DNA of 64,000 nucleotides from Gammaproteobacteria bacterium (GTDB taxonomy: Bacteria > Pseudomonadota > Gammaproteobacteria > Arenicellales > Poriferihabitantaceae), in assembly GCA_030432755.1 (NCBI GenBank), contig JAUILZ010000003.1, forward strand, positions 1-64,000, in the 5' to 3' direction. The first letter of the stretch is position 1. Every line of letters begins with the position of its first letter. Below are positions 44,511 to 53,896 of this stretch, piece by piece. The position numbers were made by a program, and so were the translations under genes. The notes under the pieces are model-generated. The model saw only the letters and a program-made list of their open reading frames with translations. It did not search any database and was not told the DNA's origin.

Positions 44511-45014
44511 ATGCGTTTCATTTATATACCCAGGGCCGCGACCCGGCCCCCGGCGGTCCTTGGACTGCTGGCTCTACTTACCGCCACCCCGATGCAGACC
44601 GCGTTCGCCGACGAACTGGTCGAGCGCGGCAGGTACCTGGTGTCCATCGCCGGCTGCAACGACTGCCATACCGCCGGCTACATGATGACCGAAGGCCAGG
44701 TGCCGGAGTCGGAATGGTTGATGGGAGACGGGCTCGGCTGGAACGGGCCATGGGGCACAACCTATGCCTCCAACCTGCGCCTGTTCTTCGCCTCGCTGTC
44801 GGAAGACCAGTGGGTGGAGACGGGGCGCACCCTGAAGCGTCGCCCGCCGATGCCGTGGTTCAACGTCACCGCAATGACCGACGAGGACCTGCGCGCGATC
44901 TATCGCTTCACCCGTTCCCTGGGTGATCCCGGTGAGCCGGCCCCGTCATACCTGCCGCCTGGCGAAACTCCGCCGCAGCCTTACGCCACCTTCCCGGCGC
45001 CGCCGCCACAATAG
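44511..45014 (+). CDS. Periplasmic cytochrome c
   Basis: A 167-residue mono-heme cytochrome. The signal peptide is about 1-33 and the heme site CNDCH is at 49-53, with GWNGPWGTTYASNLR and TLKRRPPMPWFNVTAMTDEDL, where the distal Met would lie. AGGAGG precedes the ATG. It is a plausible electron carrier to NirK's cytochrome domain. It is 144 bases downstream of SCO, so it could have its own promoter. Confidence 0.85.
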   Translation: MRFIYIPRAATRPPAVLGLLALLTATPMQTAFADELVERGRYLVSIAGCNDCHTAGYMMTEGQVPESEWLMGDGLGWNGPWGTTYASNLRLFFASLSEDQWVETGRTLKRRPPMPWFNVTAMTDEDLRAIYRFTRSLGDPGEPAPSYLPPGETPPQPYATFPAPPPQ

Positions 45015-45081
45015 GCGCGCTGTCGATATTCACCGGGCATCCATCTGCGGATGCCCGGCTATCAACTTCTTGCCGCGGTGC

Positions 45082-46164
45082 CTATGTATTCGGGATCTCC
45101 CCCTTCCGCTCAGCCCGCACCGCGATAAACGGCAATCCGAAGAACACGATCAGTACGCGCACGGTGTGGTGGAATGTGACCATGGCGACATCGAAACCGA
45201 ACAGCAGCGCGAGCAGGGTCACCTCGTAGAAGCCGCCGGGTATGAACGCAAGCAGGAGGTTTAGCGTGGACTCCCCGAGAGCGGCGGCCAGGGACAACGC
45301 GAAGGCGGCATAGATGCCAATTACCAGCACCGAGTTGACCAGCGCATCGACCAGGTAGACCAGCAGCTCGCGCACGTGCACCCGCGCGAGCCGCGCGCCC
45401 ACCGCGCCGCCAATGGTGACCTGCGCCAGCAGCACGAATTCCTGCACCCGTGGAATGGCGAGGACGCCGGCCACGTGTAGCCCGGCGCTCAGAACCAGGG
45501 GCCCGAGGAGATGGGGCATGGGCAGGCGCACCAGTTTTCCCGCGTAGTATCCCGCCACCGCGATGGCGACGAATTCCAGCAGCGTCAACGGTGGCAGGGA
45601 AAGCAGCCCCGGAAACTCCGCCAGCGCCTGGTTGGAGGCTTCCACCGCGGCCTGTCCCTGGACCAGCGTCAGCAGCAGTGGCGTGGCGACGAACACGGTG
45701 GCGACGCGCACCAGGTGGCAGAGAGCAACGACATAGTCCTTTTCCACCAGGTCCCGGCTCATGGCGAGGATCTCCGCCTGTCCACCGGGCAGGCAGCAAA
45801 GAAGCGACAGCGTCGAGGGATAGCGGCGCAGCCGCGCGAGATAAATGTAACCCACCGCGGTGGCCAGGATCGTCGCCACCATCATCGCCACCACGGTGAC
45901 CGACCACTCGGCCATCTTGCCGAGCACCGCGGGATCGAACATCGCCCCCACGAGGACACCCATTCCGAGGGTCACGGAGACATGCAACCAGCGGGGAATG
46001 CCGAGTCGTGACCGCAGTGGTCGCACCAGCCCGCCGATGATCCAGACACCGAACAGGCTGCCCAGCAGGTAGGGCGCGGGGGCGCCGAGGAACTCGAGCA
46101 ACAGGCCACTGCCGAGGGCAATGACAACAGTAATCAGCAGGTTGACGGGACCGTCAACGGACAT
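45082..46164 (-). CDS. AbrB family membrane protein
   Basis: A 360-residue inner-membrane protein with about nine to ten helices in two AbrB-duplication halves, with LGAPAPYLLGSLFG and CLPGGQAEILAMSRD in the first and MPHLLGPLVLSAGLHVAGV and IPGGFYEVTLLALLFG in the second. The family is sometimes named ammonia monooxygenase-like, but its real activity is unknown; it may be a transporter or regulator. Convergent with the cytochrome c gene. Confidence 0.8.
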   Translation of the reverse strand: MSVDGPVNLLITVVIALGSGLLLEFLGAPAPYLLGSLFGVWIIGGLVRPLRSRLGIPRWLHVSVTLGMGVLVGAMFDPAVLGKMAEWSVTVVAMMVATILATAVGYIYLARLRRYPSTLSLLCCLPGGQAEILAMSRDLVEKDYVVALCHLVRVATVFVATPLLLTLVQGQAAVEASNQALAEFPGLLSLPPLTLLEFVAIAVAGYYAGKLVRLPMPHLLGPLVLSAGLHVAGVLAIPRVQEFVLLAQVTIGGAVGARLARVHVRELLVYLVDALVNSVLVIGIYAAFALSLAAALGESTLNLLLAFIPGGFYEVTLLALLFGFDVAMVTFHHTVRVLIVFFGLPFIAVRAERKGEIPNT

Positions 46165-46247
46165 GAAGCGGGGCGTGAACCGATCAGGGCGGGCCCCGGA
46201 TTATAGGCCGATGCGCCCGGTCCGCGGGCACATCGATGAGGTTGTCG

Positions 46248-47324
46248 CTAGACTGCCAGGTAGTGCAATACGCGGCCCGCGGTATTGCGCGAGCCGGGGT
46301 TGAGCTTCAGCCAGCGATAACGATCGGCGGAGGCGACGATGATTTCCACCGTTTCACCGCCGCGCAGCACGGTGATGACGACATCGGATCCCGCCGGGCC
46401 GGTGGCCCAGACCTGGCGCAGGAAACTCGCCATGTCCGATACCGGATTGCCATTGACCGCGATGATGATGTCGTCGCCCTTGAGACCCGCGGTCTCGGCC
46501 GGACCACCCTCGGCGACCCGCTGGACGAAGAGATGTCCACGCTCCTGCTCGGTGTACACCCCGAGCCAGGGCCGGCTTTCACCGGCGCGTCCCTTGCTCA
46601 CGAGATCATCCAGGATCGGCTTGAGCGCATTGATGGGCACGAACATGTTGCCCGGCACCGGACGATCGCTTTCCTGCGCATTGGAGACGATGAGGGACCC
46701 TACCCCCACCAGGCTGCCATCCCGGTCGATCAGGGCCGCCCCGCCGAAACCGCGTATCGGCGGCGTGGTGAAGATTGCATCCTCCAGCAGGTACTCCCAG
46801 TAGCCCGGGAACTCGCGCACGTCGACGATCTCCGCGGCCTGCAGGTGATCCGGCCCCATGTGGGCGATGACAAGGGCGGCGTCACCGGAACCGAGACGCG
46901 AGGAATCGCCGAGGGCGATGCCATCGATGCCGAGCGGGCTCACCGAGCGCACCAGGCCGAAGCCGGTATCGTAGTCGTAGGCCACCAGGTCCGCGGGTAC
47001 GTACTCCCCGCGGCCGTTGGTGATTTCGATATCCGAGGCTTCCATGACCAGGTAGCCGATGGTGAGCACCAGTCCTTCGTCGTCGATGACGATGCCATTG
47101 CCGGCGCGCTCGGTTCCCAATGTGCGCGCGGTGCGCGCGGTTTCCGGCACCGTGCTCCTGAGGCCCACCACGGCGCGGATGGTGGCTTCCACCATGGTAT
47201 CGGTCTGCGCGTCCGACTCCTGTGCCTGGGCGGTGGCCGACAGGAAAAACACCACTATCAACGGGAGCGTCAGAATCCGGCGCAGGATTGCCGCGTGTCG
47301 CGACGGATGGTCGTTCGGTTCCAT
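46248..47324 (-). CDS. HtrA-like PDZ protein with degenerate catalytic triad
   Basis: A 358-residue periplasmic protein laid out like DegP/HtrA: signal peptide (about 1-34), trypsin-like fold (about 45-240) and one PDZ domain (about 255-340, GLKGDDIIIAVNGNPVSDMA). All three catalytic residues look replaced: the His site reads LTIGYLV (Tyr91), the Asp site YDTGFGL (Gly121), and the nucleophile loop GNSGGPL is GFGGAAL (Gly194). It is therefore probably a chaperone or binding protein, not a protease. AGGAGG before ATG 47324 fixes the start. Confidence 0.82.
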   Translation of the reverse strand: MEPNDHPSRHAAILRRILTLPLIVVFFLSATAQAQESDAQTDTMVEATIRAVVGLRSTVPETARTARTLGTERAGNGIVIDDEGLVLTIGYLVMEASDIEITNGRGEYVPADLVAYDYDTGFGLVRSVSPLGIDGIALGDSSRLGSGDAALVIAHMGPDHLQAAEIVDVREFPGYWEYLLEDAIFTTPPIRGFGGAALIDRDGSLVGVGSLIVSNAQESDRPVPGNMFVPINALKPILDDLVSKGRAGESRPWLGVYTEQERGHLFVQRVAEGGPAETAGLKGDDIIIAVNGNPVSDMASFLRQVWATGPAGSDVVITVLRGGETVEIIVASADRYRWLKLNPGSRNTAGRVLHYLAV

Positions 47325-47420
47325 CTGGACCTCCTGGCATCCATTCGGATGCAACTGTGTATCCGGTAGACCTGTAAAGTTAGTCCCGGTTCCCGTCCAA
47401 GTCAAACGCTTCCACGAGCT

Positions 47421-47858
47421 TCAACCAGACCGCGCCCAGCGCACGATGTCCGCGGCTCCCATGGCGCCGGACTGGCGCGCCACCTCCCGGCCGCCGCGGA
47501 ACTTGATCAGGGTTGGAATGCTGCGAATACCAAAACTCGCGGCAACGGATTGCGCCGCCTCCGTTTCCAGCCTGGCGAGACGTATCGCGGGTTCCAGCTC
47601 CGCGGCGGCCTCGGCGAAAGCGGGCGCCATGGCCCGGCACGGGCCACACCAGGTGGCCCAGAAGTCCACCACCACCGGAACATCGTTGCGCTCGATGAAG
47701 CGCTGAAAGCTCTTGCTGTCCAGGTCCACCGGCGTGCCGGACAACACCTTGTCGCCACACTTTCCGCAGGCGGGGTTCTCACCCGCGCGGTTCTCCGGCA
47801 GGCGGTTGACCGCACCACAGTGGGCGCAGACCAGGTGGATGAAATGTTTTCCCTGCAT
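47421..47858 (-). CDS. trxC: Thioredoxin 2 (TrxC)
   Basis: A 145-residue cytoplasmic thioredoxin. It has the N-terminal zinc ribbon, Cys11-x2-Cys14 and Cys31-x2-Cys34, followed by a thioredoxin domain with active site WCGPC (Cys71, Cys74) and RSIPTLIKF cis-proline. Zinc-ribbon thioredoxins are induced by oxidative stress in other bacteria. ATG 47858 begins right at the ribbon, as in the family. Confidence 0.92.
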   Translation of the reverse strand: MQGKHFIHLVCAHCGAVNRLPENRAGENPACGKCGDKVLSGTPVDLDSKSFQRFIERNDVPVVVDFWATWCGPCRAMAPAFAEAAAELEPAIRLARLETEAAQSVAASFGIRSIPTLIKFRGGREVARQSGAMGAADIVRWARSG

Positions 47859-47988
47859 TGCTCGTATCGTTGATATTGGCTCCCGCTTTCCGGTGTGGTT
47901 GCAACCGGTGGATTTCAACCTTCCTTAGTGGATAGCGTCGATTCGCGGGCAATTGCTACACTCCCCCGGTGTCAATACGTCACGGAAA

Positions 47989-49509
47989 ATGCACACTCGA
48001 TCGCTGCTGAGACTCTATGGGCTGGTGGTGTTCCTGTCTGCCGCGATGCTGCTCGTACTCGAGATCGTCGCCGGCAGGCTGCTCGCACCCTACATCGGTG
48101 TCTCTCTATATACCTGGACCTCAATCATAGGCGTCATCCTTGCCGGGTTGTCCCTCGGCCACTGGGTCGGTGGCAAGATGGCGGACCGGGGCGCGGGGCA
48201 TCTCGCGGCAGGCCTGGTTCTCCTTGCAACCGCTGTGGCGACCCTCGGCATCCTGCCCCTGCTGTTGCTGGTAGGTGAACTGGTTCAGGAGCGCGGCCTC
48301 GGCCTGCTGGGCGCGAGCTTCGTCTTCGTGCTGGCCCTTTTCTTCCTCCCCGCTGCGGCGATCGGGGTCATCTCCCCGTTGCTGACGACCCTGGCACTGA
48401 AACTCGACCCGCGCGCGGGGAGCGTGGTCGGGCGCATGCACGCATTGTCCGCGACGGGCAGTATCGTCGGTACCTTCGCTACGGGATACTGGCTGGTCCA
48501 GTGGCTGGGCACACGCGCCATCGTGGTCGGCGTAGCGGCGGTGCTTGCCCTTCTGGCGCTGCCCTTCCTTGCGCATAGCCGCGCCGGGATCGCCGCGTTA
48601 CTTGGCGCACTGGCATTGTCCATCACCCTGTCGCTGGCGACCTGGCAGCAGCGCGGCTTCGCCAGCCCCTGTGATGTCGAGAGCAGCTATTACTGCCTGC
48701 GGGTAGTGGACGAAACCAACGAATCGGGGGTGATCCATGCGCGCAGTATGATCATCGACCACATGATGCACAGCACCAACAGCCGGCAGGATCCGGAGCT
48801 GATCCTGACGCCCTATGCCCATGCCATGGACACGCTGGTGCGCACGCATTTTCCGACCACGGACGGACTCTCCTGGCTGTTCGGCGGTGGAGGCGCCTAT
48901 ACCCTGCCCCGCGCGGTCGTCCACCGCGATCCCGCGGCCTCGGTGACGGTGAGTGAAATCGATCCCGCGGTCAGCGCACTCGCCCGTGACGCGCTCTACC
49001 TGGACCCCGCGGGCATGACCATCGTCCACGGTGACGTGCGCAACCTGCTACGCCGAGCGGCACCGGCCAGCTACGACGTCATCGTCGCCGATGCGTTCCA
49101 CGACATCGGCATTCCCTGGCACCTGACGACACGGGAATTCAATGACCTGGTGCACGCGGCATTGAAACCCGGCGGACTCTATCTCGCCAATGTGATCGAC
49201 GTGTTTCCCGGTAACCGACTGATGCAGTCCATGGTGCGAACACTGGCGGAGCGGTTTGCCCACGTGAACGTTTGGATCGAACGGCCTCCGGAAGAGGAAA
49301 CCCGGCTGACATTCGTGATCTCGGCTTCCGACACGCCACCGGGAGATGAAATCCTGACCTCGCGAGCCGGGCTCGAACGCACCTGGTTCAATATCGGCGA
49401 CTACGTCAATGACCAGGCACGCGAGAATGATGCACCCGTTCTGACCGACGACCATGCGCCGGTGGAGCGCCTGCTGGCGCGAATGTTGCTGACGCGGCGC
49501 GGAAACTGA
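47989..49509 (+). CDS. Fused MFS-like membrane/spermidine synthase-like protein
   Basis: A 506-residue fusion: residues about 5-230 form seven or so membrane helices (LSAAMLLVLEIVAGRLLAPY, IGVISPLLTTLALK), and about 240-495 a spermidine-synthase-like Rossmann domain with FGGGGAYTLPRAVV, VSEIDPAV and VADAF. Fused MFS/spermidine synthases are widespread, but their product is not established; the aminopropyl transfer is inferred only. The ATG at 47989 follows GGAAA. It is divergent from trxC. Confidence 0.82.
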   Translation: MHTRSLLRLYGLVVFLSAAMLLVLEIVAGRLLAPYIGVSLYTWTSIIGVILAGLSLGHWVGGKMADRGAGHLAAGLVLLATAVATLGILPLLLLVGELVQERGLGLLGASFVFVLALFFLPAAAIGVISPLLTTLALKLDPRAGSVVGRMHALSATGSIVGTFATGYWLVQWLGTRAIVVGVAAVLALLALPFLAHSRAGIAALLGALALSITLSLATWQQRGFASPCDVESSYYCLRVVDETNESGVIHARSMIIDHMMHSTNSRQDPELILTPYAHAMDTLVRTHFPTTDGLSWLFGGGGAYTLPRAVVHRDPAASVTVSEIDPAVSALARDALYLDPAGMTIVHGDVRNLLRRAAPASYDVIVADAFHDIGIPWHLTTREFNDLVHAALKPGGLYLANVIDVFPGNRLMQSMVRTLAERFAHVNVWIERPPEEETRLTFVISASDTPPGDEILTSRAGLERTWFNIGDYVNDQARENDAPVLTDDHAPVERLLARMLLTRRGN

Positions 49510-49548
49510 TCCGTTTTACAGACGGACGCGCCGGCAGCTGGGATCGGA

Positions 49549-49770
49549 TCAACCCTGGGGGCTTCCGTCCGGATGGGCCTGGGAATAGAAGACTTTCTGG
49601 TTGTGCAGCTTGCCGAGCAGACGCCGGATCCGACGTACGGTGTCCTTCTCATCCGGGGCGCCATCCCCGGCCGCCGGATGCAGCCGGAGCGACACCTGGC
49701 TTTCCAGTGCGTGTTCGATCAGTTCGAGATCCGCGGGATTCAGCGTGAACTTGTCATTGTATCTGCTCAT
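49549..49770 (-). CDS. Small conserved protein of unknown function
   Basis: A 73-residue charged soluble protein beginning MSRYNDKFTLNPADLELIEH, with a helical middle (DTVRRIRRLLGKLHNQKVFY). No signal or membrane segment. I do not know a function. ATG 49770 is preferred over one at 49800 because the added residues look non-coding. It is divergent from the CbiX gene. Confidence 0.6.
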   Translation of the reverse strand: MSRYNDKFTLNPADLELIEHALESQVSLRLHPAAGDGAPDEKDTVRRIRRLLGKLHNQKVFYSQAHPDGSPQG

Positions 49771-49898
49771 GGCATCGCCATATGGTTGGATTCCGGTCAA
49801 CGGCAGTTTCGCAAAATCCAGTCCGGATGAATAATCAGAATATCTGACACCCGTATAAGCTAAAACTTATATAATTAACATTTGGTATAAGGTATACA

Positions 49899-50258
49899 AT
49901 GGCAGAAGCCCTGCTACTGGTGGCCCACGGGAGTCGCCGGGAATCCTCCAACGACGAGATACGCGTCCTGACCCGCCAGCTCGCGGCGCGCCTGGAAATA
50001 GGCCTGGTGGACTGCGCTTTTCTTGAACTCGCGCAGCCGGACATCGTCTCGGGCGGTCATGACCTGGTGGCCCGCGGTGCCCGCAACGTCACGGTACTGC
50101 CCTATTTTCTCGTGGCGGGGCGTCACGTGGTCACCGACGTCCCGGCGGAAATCGAACGCCTGAGACAGGCGCATCCCGACGTGTCATTCCGCATCGCCGA
50201 TTATCTCGGCTCCAACGATGCCATGGTCGACCTGATCCTGGCGAGTCTCTCGAAATGA
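49899..50258 (+). CDS. Short-form CbiX/SirB sirohydrochlorin chelatase
   Basis: A 119-residue single-domain chelatase: LLLVAHGSRRESSN at the start carries the catalytic His, and NVTVLPYFLVAGRHVVTDVP the second His region. It inserts Co or Fe into sirohydrochlorin; small archaeal and some bacterial forms work as homodimers. In this context Fe for siroheme is as likely as Co. The upstream 80 bases are strikingly AT-rich and probably hold the promoter. Confidence 0.85.
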   Translation: MAEALLLVAHGSRRESSNDEIRVLTRQLAARLEIGLVDCAFLELAQPDIVSGGHDLVARGARNVTVLPYFLVAGRHVVTDVPAEIERLRQAHPDVSFRIADYLGSNDAMVDLILASLSK

Positions 50259-50462
50259 GGGAGAAAGTGCGACACAACCCTCTGAAATTTCTGGCGTTAG
50301 TTTATTTTAGATAATTCTTATATACCTCGAATTTGATACCCCGGGAACCGGTTCTATCCCCAAGTATCAGCGCCAACTGCCGCACGGGTATATGTTTCCC
50401 CACGCCGGAATTCCCGACAATGAGGGTTCAAGTTTCACAACATTTTTGAGGAATACCAAACC

Positions 50463-51038
50463 ATGAAAACGTTCATCAAGACGATTTCGGCGGCAGCTCT
50501 GGGGCTGTCACTTTCCATGGGCGCCGTCCAGGCGGACGAGAGCGCCGCAGCCGTCGCCAACCCGTTCGACATGGCCAATCCCATGAACTGGTTCAACATG
50601 GCCGGCACGGCACCCCAGGCAGCCGGCGGCGCGGTATTCCATCCGCTGAAGCCGCAGAGCTGGGCCGCCATGGTGTCGCCCGAGGAACATATGCAGTTCC
50701 ACAAGACCATGACCAACCCCGCCGCCTATGCCCAGTACATGCAACCGGCGTTTTACATGGAGTTCATGAATCCCGCCAACTACATGGCCTGGATGAACCC
50801 CGCTTCCTACCAGGTATTCATGGATCCTGCGACCTATGCCTACTGGATGACGCCCGATGCCTATATGCATACAGTCAACCCCGCCATGTATTCCGGCATG
50901 TTCGATATGAACAATTACATGGCCCTGATGAATCCCGCCACCTACATGGCATGGATGAACCCCGCAAGCTACATGGCTGCCGTAACCCCGGTGGAAGCCC
51001 CGGCCATTGATTCCGAACAGCCGGAAGCCACCCAGTAA
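50463..51038 (+). CDS. Secreted Met-rich protein with nonapeptide repeats
   Basis: A 191-residue exported protein (signal peptide 1-24, AVQADES). Residues about 80-175 are around ten tandem repeats of nine residues, consensus M-(N/D)-P-A-x-Y-M-x-(W/F), for example MNPANYMAW and MNPASYQVF. I recognise no named domain. The repeating Met and aromatic residues could bind Cu(I), sulfur species, or one another. GAGGAA precedes the start and two hairpins follow the stop. A relative with the same repeat rhythm lies at 55231-55944. Confidence 0.8.
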   Translation: MKTFIKTISAAALGLSLSMGAVQADESAAAVANPFDMANPMNWFNMAGTAPQAAGGAVFHPLKPQSWAAMVSPEEHMQFHKTMTNPAAYAQYMQPAFYMEFMNPANYMAWMNPASYQVFMDPATYAYWMTPDAYMHTVNPAMYSGMFDMNNYMALMNPATYMAWMNPASYMAAVTPVEAPAIDSEQPEATQ

Positions 51039-51060
51039 CACCCGGACCAGTTTTGCTCCA

Positions 51061-51138
51061 GCGGATCGGCGGCCGACGCCGATCCGCTCAATTCCTCCTA
51101 CGTGGTATTTCGTGCCGGCCCAGCCGGCTTTTTTTTTA
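51061..51138 (+). terminator. Double hairpin terminator after the Met-rich gene
   Basis: First hairpin: GCGGATCGGC with GCCGATCCGC (51061-51087, 10 bp). Second: GCCGGC-CCA-GCCGGC (51114-51128) followed by a long T-run (51129-51138). The second is the intrinsic terminator. Confidence 0.88.
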
Positions 51139-51273
51139 TCCCGGGTACACCCATCGTCGAGTAGGCAGGAAACGCGCATCGCCGGTAGCCGGACGGGTTA
51201 GAGAAAGCAACCACCCCGAGGTGTCACTCCAAGGCGCTTGCCGCGGCGCTACAGACAACCGTCAGGAGGGTGT

Positions 51274-52401
51274 TCAGGCCTGAAAGTGGACGAGCGCCGC
51301 ACCGCTGTCGATGGCATGCCGCGCCATGGTGGCGCCCGCTGCGAGATCTTCGGCTTTGCCGCCGTGGGCGAGAGCGATCGCCGCGGCGTACACCAGTGAG
51401 TCCCGCATCGGCCCCGCCTCACCCGACAGCGCCGCCAGGCCGAGATCTCGGGCATACGCTGCGACCGGTTCGAGGCAGGACGTCGCGCCGTAGGCGGACG
51501 CGGCCATGGCGTCCGCGAAGCGTTCCGGAATATCCAGCGCACGCTCTTTCCGCTCGATCCCGACCTCTGCCGGGGGAAGCCGGTGCATGACCAGGGGCTC
51601 CTCGCAGCGGAACCCGAAGTATCTCGACAGCTGGCTGAGCGAGGGAATGCATCCCCCCTCCACGCCGCGCACCACCGCGGCGGAGTAGTAGCCCGCATGG
51701 CGCGCCAGCGCAGCGTACACCGGCGGATAGGCCTTGTGAACGAAACCGGTGAGCAGGTGGGTTCTGCGGGCGCCCGCGATGGGACGCATGACCACCTCCA
51801 GGGTGGACAGGCAGGCCCGCTTTACCATCGCTTCCCGCAACGGCATGAGATCGTGCAGTGGCGCCGCATAGTGCCGCTGGTCGATGTAGGTCCAGCCGAT
51901 GCCAGGGTCGTCCAGGCGGTCCCGCGCAGCATCTACGTCGAGATCCACCGCGCGTCCAGCGGCGCGGAGGATCATGCGCGGGGTCAAGCCGTATTTTGGC
52001 CCCGTGGTCTCGATGCCGTGGAGATAGGCGGGGAACCCGCAGGCCGCCAGAACCGCGGGGACGAACGGGGTGGCGGGAATACTCCGCAGGAACCCGTTGA
52101 ACGGGTCCGCCATGGCAATGACGTCGGGTGCGGCCGCGGTGGCGGTCCGCATGCTGCGCATCAGCGCGTTCATGACGCCGATGTTTTCCTCGTCGGTTTC
52201 GCGCTTCATACGCAGGGCGATGAGGAAAATACCGCTGCGTACCGGGTCGGTTTCGCCATTCAGGATGATGGCCATCGCATCCTCGGCCTGGTCGCTGTCG
52301 AGCGACTTGCTGAGCTCCGGCCCCGTCGCCACGAGCTGAATATAGCCGCGCAGGCGCTGGTCAGGACCGGGCCCGCCGGTATCTGGGGAACGCTTTGTCA
52401 T
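51274..52401 (-). CDS. Anthranilate phosphoribosyltransferase-like protein (TrpD2 type)
   Basis: A 375-residue protein with the glycosyltransferase family 3 fold: helical N-domain (AEDAMAIILNGETDPVRSGIFLIALRMK) and alpha/beta domain. It is the TrpD2 type, not true TrpD: the anthranilate/PRPP loop GTGGD is absent, and DPFNGFLRSIPATPF and VRGVEGGCIPSL replace it. TrpD2 proteins are DNA-binding or of unknown function. ATG 52401 is preferred over a GTG at 52482. It is downstream of DUF302 on the same strand. Confidence 0.75.
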   Translation of the reverse strand: MTKRSPDTGGPGPDQRLRGYIQLVATGPELSKSLDSDQAEDAMAIILNGETDPVRSGIFLIALRMKRETDEENIGVMNALMRSMRTATAAAPDVIAMADPFNGFLRSIPATPFVPAVLAACGFPAYLHGIETTGPKYGLTPRMILRAAGRAVDLDVDAARDRLDDPGIGWTYIDQRHYAAPLHDLMPLREAMVKRACLSTLEVVMRPIAGARRTHLLTGFVHKAYPPVYAALARHAGYYSAAVVRGVEGGCIPSLSQLSRYFGFRCEEPLVMHRLPPAEVGIERKERALDIPERFADAMAASAYGATSCLEPVAAYARDLGLAALSGEAGPMRDSLVYAAAIALAHGGKAEDLAAGATMARHAIDSGAALVHFQA

Positions 52402-52535
52402 CTGCTGGATCGGAACGATAGCGGAGTCCGGTCCCGAGGGAACGGTCGCAAGGCAATGTAACACGGAACGGGCCGGATCCACCCCGTGGTGACTCCGCTC
52501 ACGCCCGGCGGACCATAACCACCGGGACGTGAGTA

Positions 52536-53300
52536 CTACCAGGCGCCCGTGGCGCCTGCTTCCATGATGGAAACCATGCTGTCCCGGATGCGCTGGCCCT
52601 CCTTTTTCAGCTCTGCATCTATCTGCGAGTCAGGGTGCCAGACGAAATTCAGCCATGAGACATCCCAGTCCAGCGTCATAAGCCAGACATCGCCGTTGGC
52701 GTCTTCCACCACCGAGATGCGGCAGGGAAGGAAAATGGAAAACTCCGGGCTGTAGTCCAGGATGCCCCGCGCCACCAGCGCGTCGCAGTACTGGTGGATC
52801 TCGATCTTGGGGGTGTTCTCGTCACCGGTCTTGGCCGAAATCTCTTTCCATATCTGGTTCGCCCCGAGACGCTTGAGGTTTTCCTCGATGGCGCGGCTGT
52901 CCATGGCTTCCACCACCTCCTCGAAAGTCAGCCCCTCGTCGGCTTTCATTTTCAGCGTCATGAAGTTGAAAACCTGGCGCAGCGACCACGGATTGGAGGC
53001 CGCCATGCTTTGCAGCATGGCGCGTCGGGTTTCCTCGGGGAATGGTTCCAGCACGGTGTTTGGCACCCAATCCTGGGTTGCCACCGGACTCATCATCGTC
53101 GGCACCGGAAATGGCAGCGCATTGCTCTTGCGCAACTGGTCGATCGCCGATGTCACTTCCTCGGGATAAGGCACGCCGGCGTCCTGGCCCCGGACGCCGG
53201 CAGGCAGGGCGAGCAACACCGGCAACATCGCCATCAACACGTATCCGGTTCTGGCGAAACGTCGATGGCGCGCATTCAGGCTTTTCAGGTAGTTGATCAT
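52536..53300 (-). CDS. Exported DUF302 domain protein
   Basis: A 254-residue protein with a basic start and hydrophobic leader (MLPVLLALPAGVRGQDA, to about 40). The C-terminal part (about 145-230) resembles DUF302: KIEIHQYCDALVARGI, then FSIFLPCRISVVEDANGDVWLM. DUF302 proteins are small alpha/beta proteins of unknown role, common near sulfur and thiol genes. It lies between DsrE and TrpD2, same strand. Confidence 0.78.
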   Translation of the reverse strand: MINYLKSLNARHRRFARTGYVLMAMLPVLLALPAGVRGQDAGVPYPEEVTSAIDQLRKSNALPFPVPTMMSPVATQDWVPNTVLEPFPEETRRAMLQSMAASNPWSLRQVFNFMTLKMKADEGLTFEEVVEAMDSRAIEENLKRLGANQIWKEISAKTGDENTPKIEIHQYCDALVARGILDYSPEFSIFLPCRISVVEDANGDVWLMTLDWDVSWLNFVWHPDSQIDAELKKEGQRIRDSMVSIMEAGATGAW

Positions 53301-53343
53301 TTTTATCTCCGTGGTAGGTGTGAGGGGCGCCCCGTTGGAGGTC

Positions 53344-53823
53344 TCAGATAAACAGGCTGATATCGGCTTCCCCGGCGAACTCGAGAAACGTGGCGGCGCC
53401 GCCCAGGTCGATTCCGTCGATGAAGTCCTCGTGCTTCATGTCAAACAGGTCGATGGTCATCTGGCAACCGATCAGCTTCACATCCATCTCGATACAGGCG
53501 GCGCGCAGGTCCTCGATACTTGAGACCCCCTTTGAGCGGATCTTGTTCTTCATCATCGAGGTCATCACGGACTGCATCCCCGGTAGCGCAGTACCCATCA
53601 CGGGGAACCACTTGTCCATGGACATCGGCATGGGCATCCCGGGATTTCCCAATGGACTGACCTCAAGGTCCAGATCCTTTTTCAGGAGCTGCAAGCCATA
53701 GAACGTGAAGAAGATGGAAACCTCGTAGTCCAGCGCCGCGGCGGTGGACGCCAGAATGAAGGGCGGGTAGGCCCAGTCCAGGCTGCCCTTGGTGGCGATC
53801 AACGCCATTCTTTTCTGTGTCAT
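53344..53823 (-). CDS. DsrE/DsrE2 family protein
   Basis: A 159-residue cytoplasmic protein of the DsrE/DsrF superfamily. MALIATKGSLDWAYPPFILA starts the fold, a Met-rich loop (GMPMPMSMDKW, about 62-72) follows, and Cys110 and Cys120 (ACIEMDVKLIGCQMTID) sit where DsrE2 proteins bind persulfide. DsrE2 relatives carry sulfane sulfur in sulfur oxidisers. It lies with DUF302 and FadL, all on one strand; a transport-and-carry route is inferred. Confidence 0.82.
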   Translation of the reverse strand: MTQKRMALIATKGSLDWAYPPFILASTAAALDYEVSIFFTFYGLQLLKKDLDLEVSPLGNPGMPMPMSMDKWFPVMGTALPGMQSVMTSMMKNKIRSKGVSSIEDLRAACIEMDVKLIGCQMTIDLFDMKHEDFIDGIDLGGAATFLEFAGEADISLFI

Positions 53824-53896
53824 GGATATGGTCGATTCTCAACAGGAAAACTACAATTCGATGCAGGGTTGTCCCGCGTCGCGGTTGCCCGCCGTC

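Noticed and set aside
46248..47324. Active DegP/HtrA protease
   Set aside because: All three catalytic positions carry other residues.
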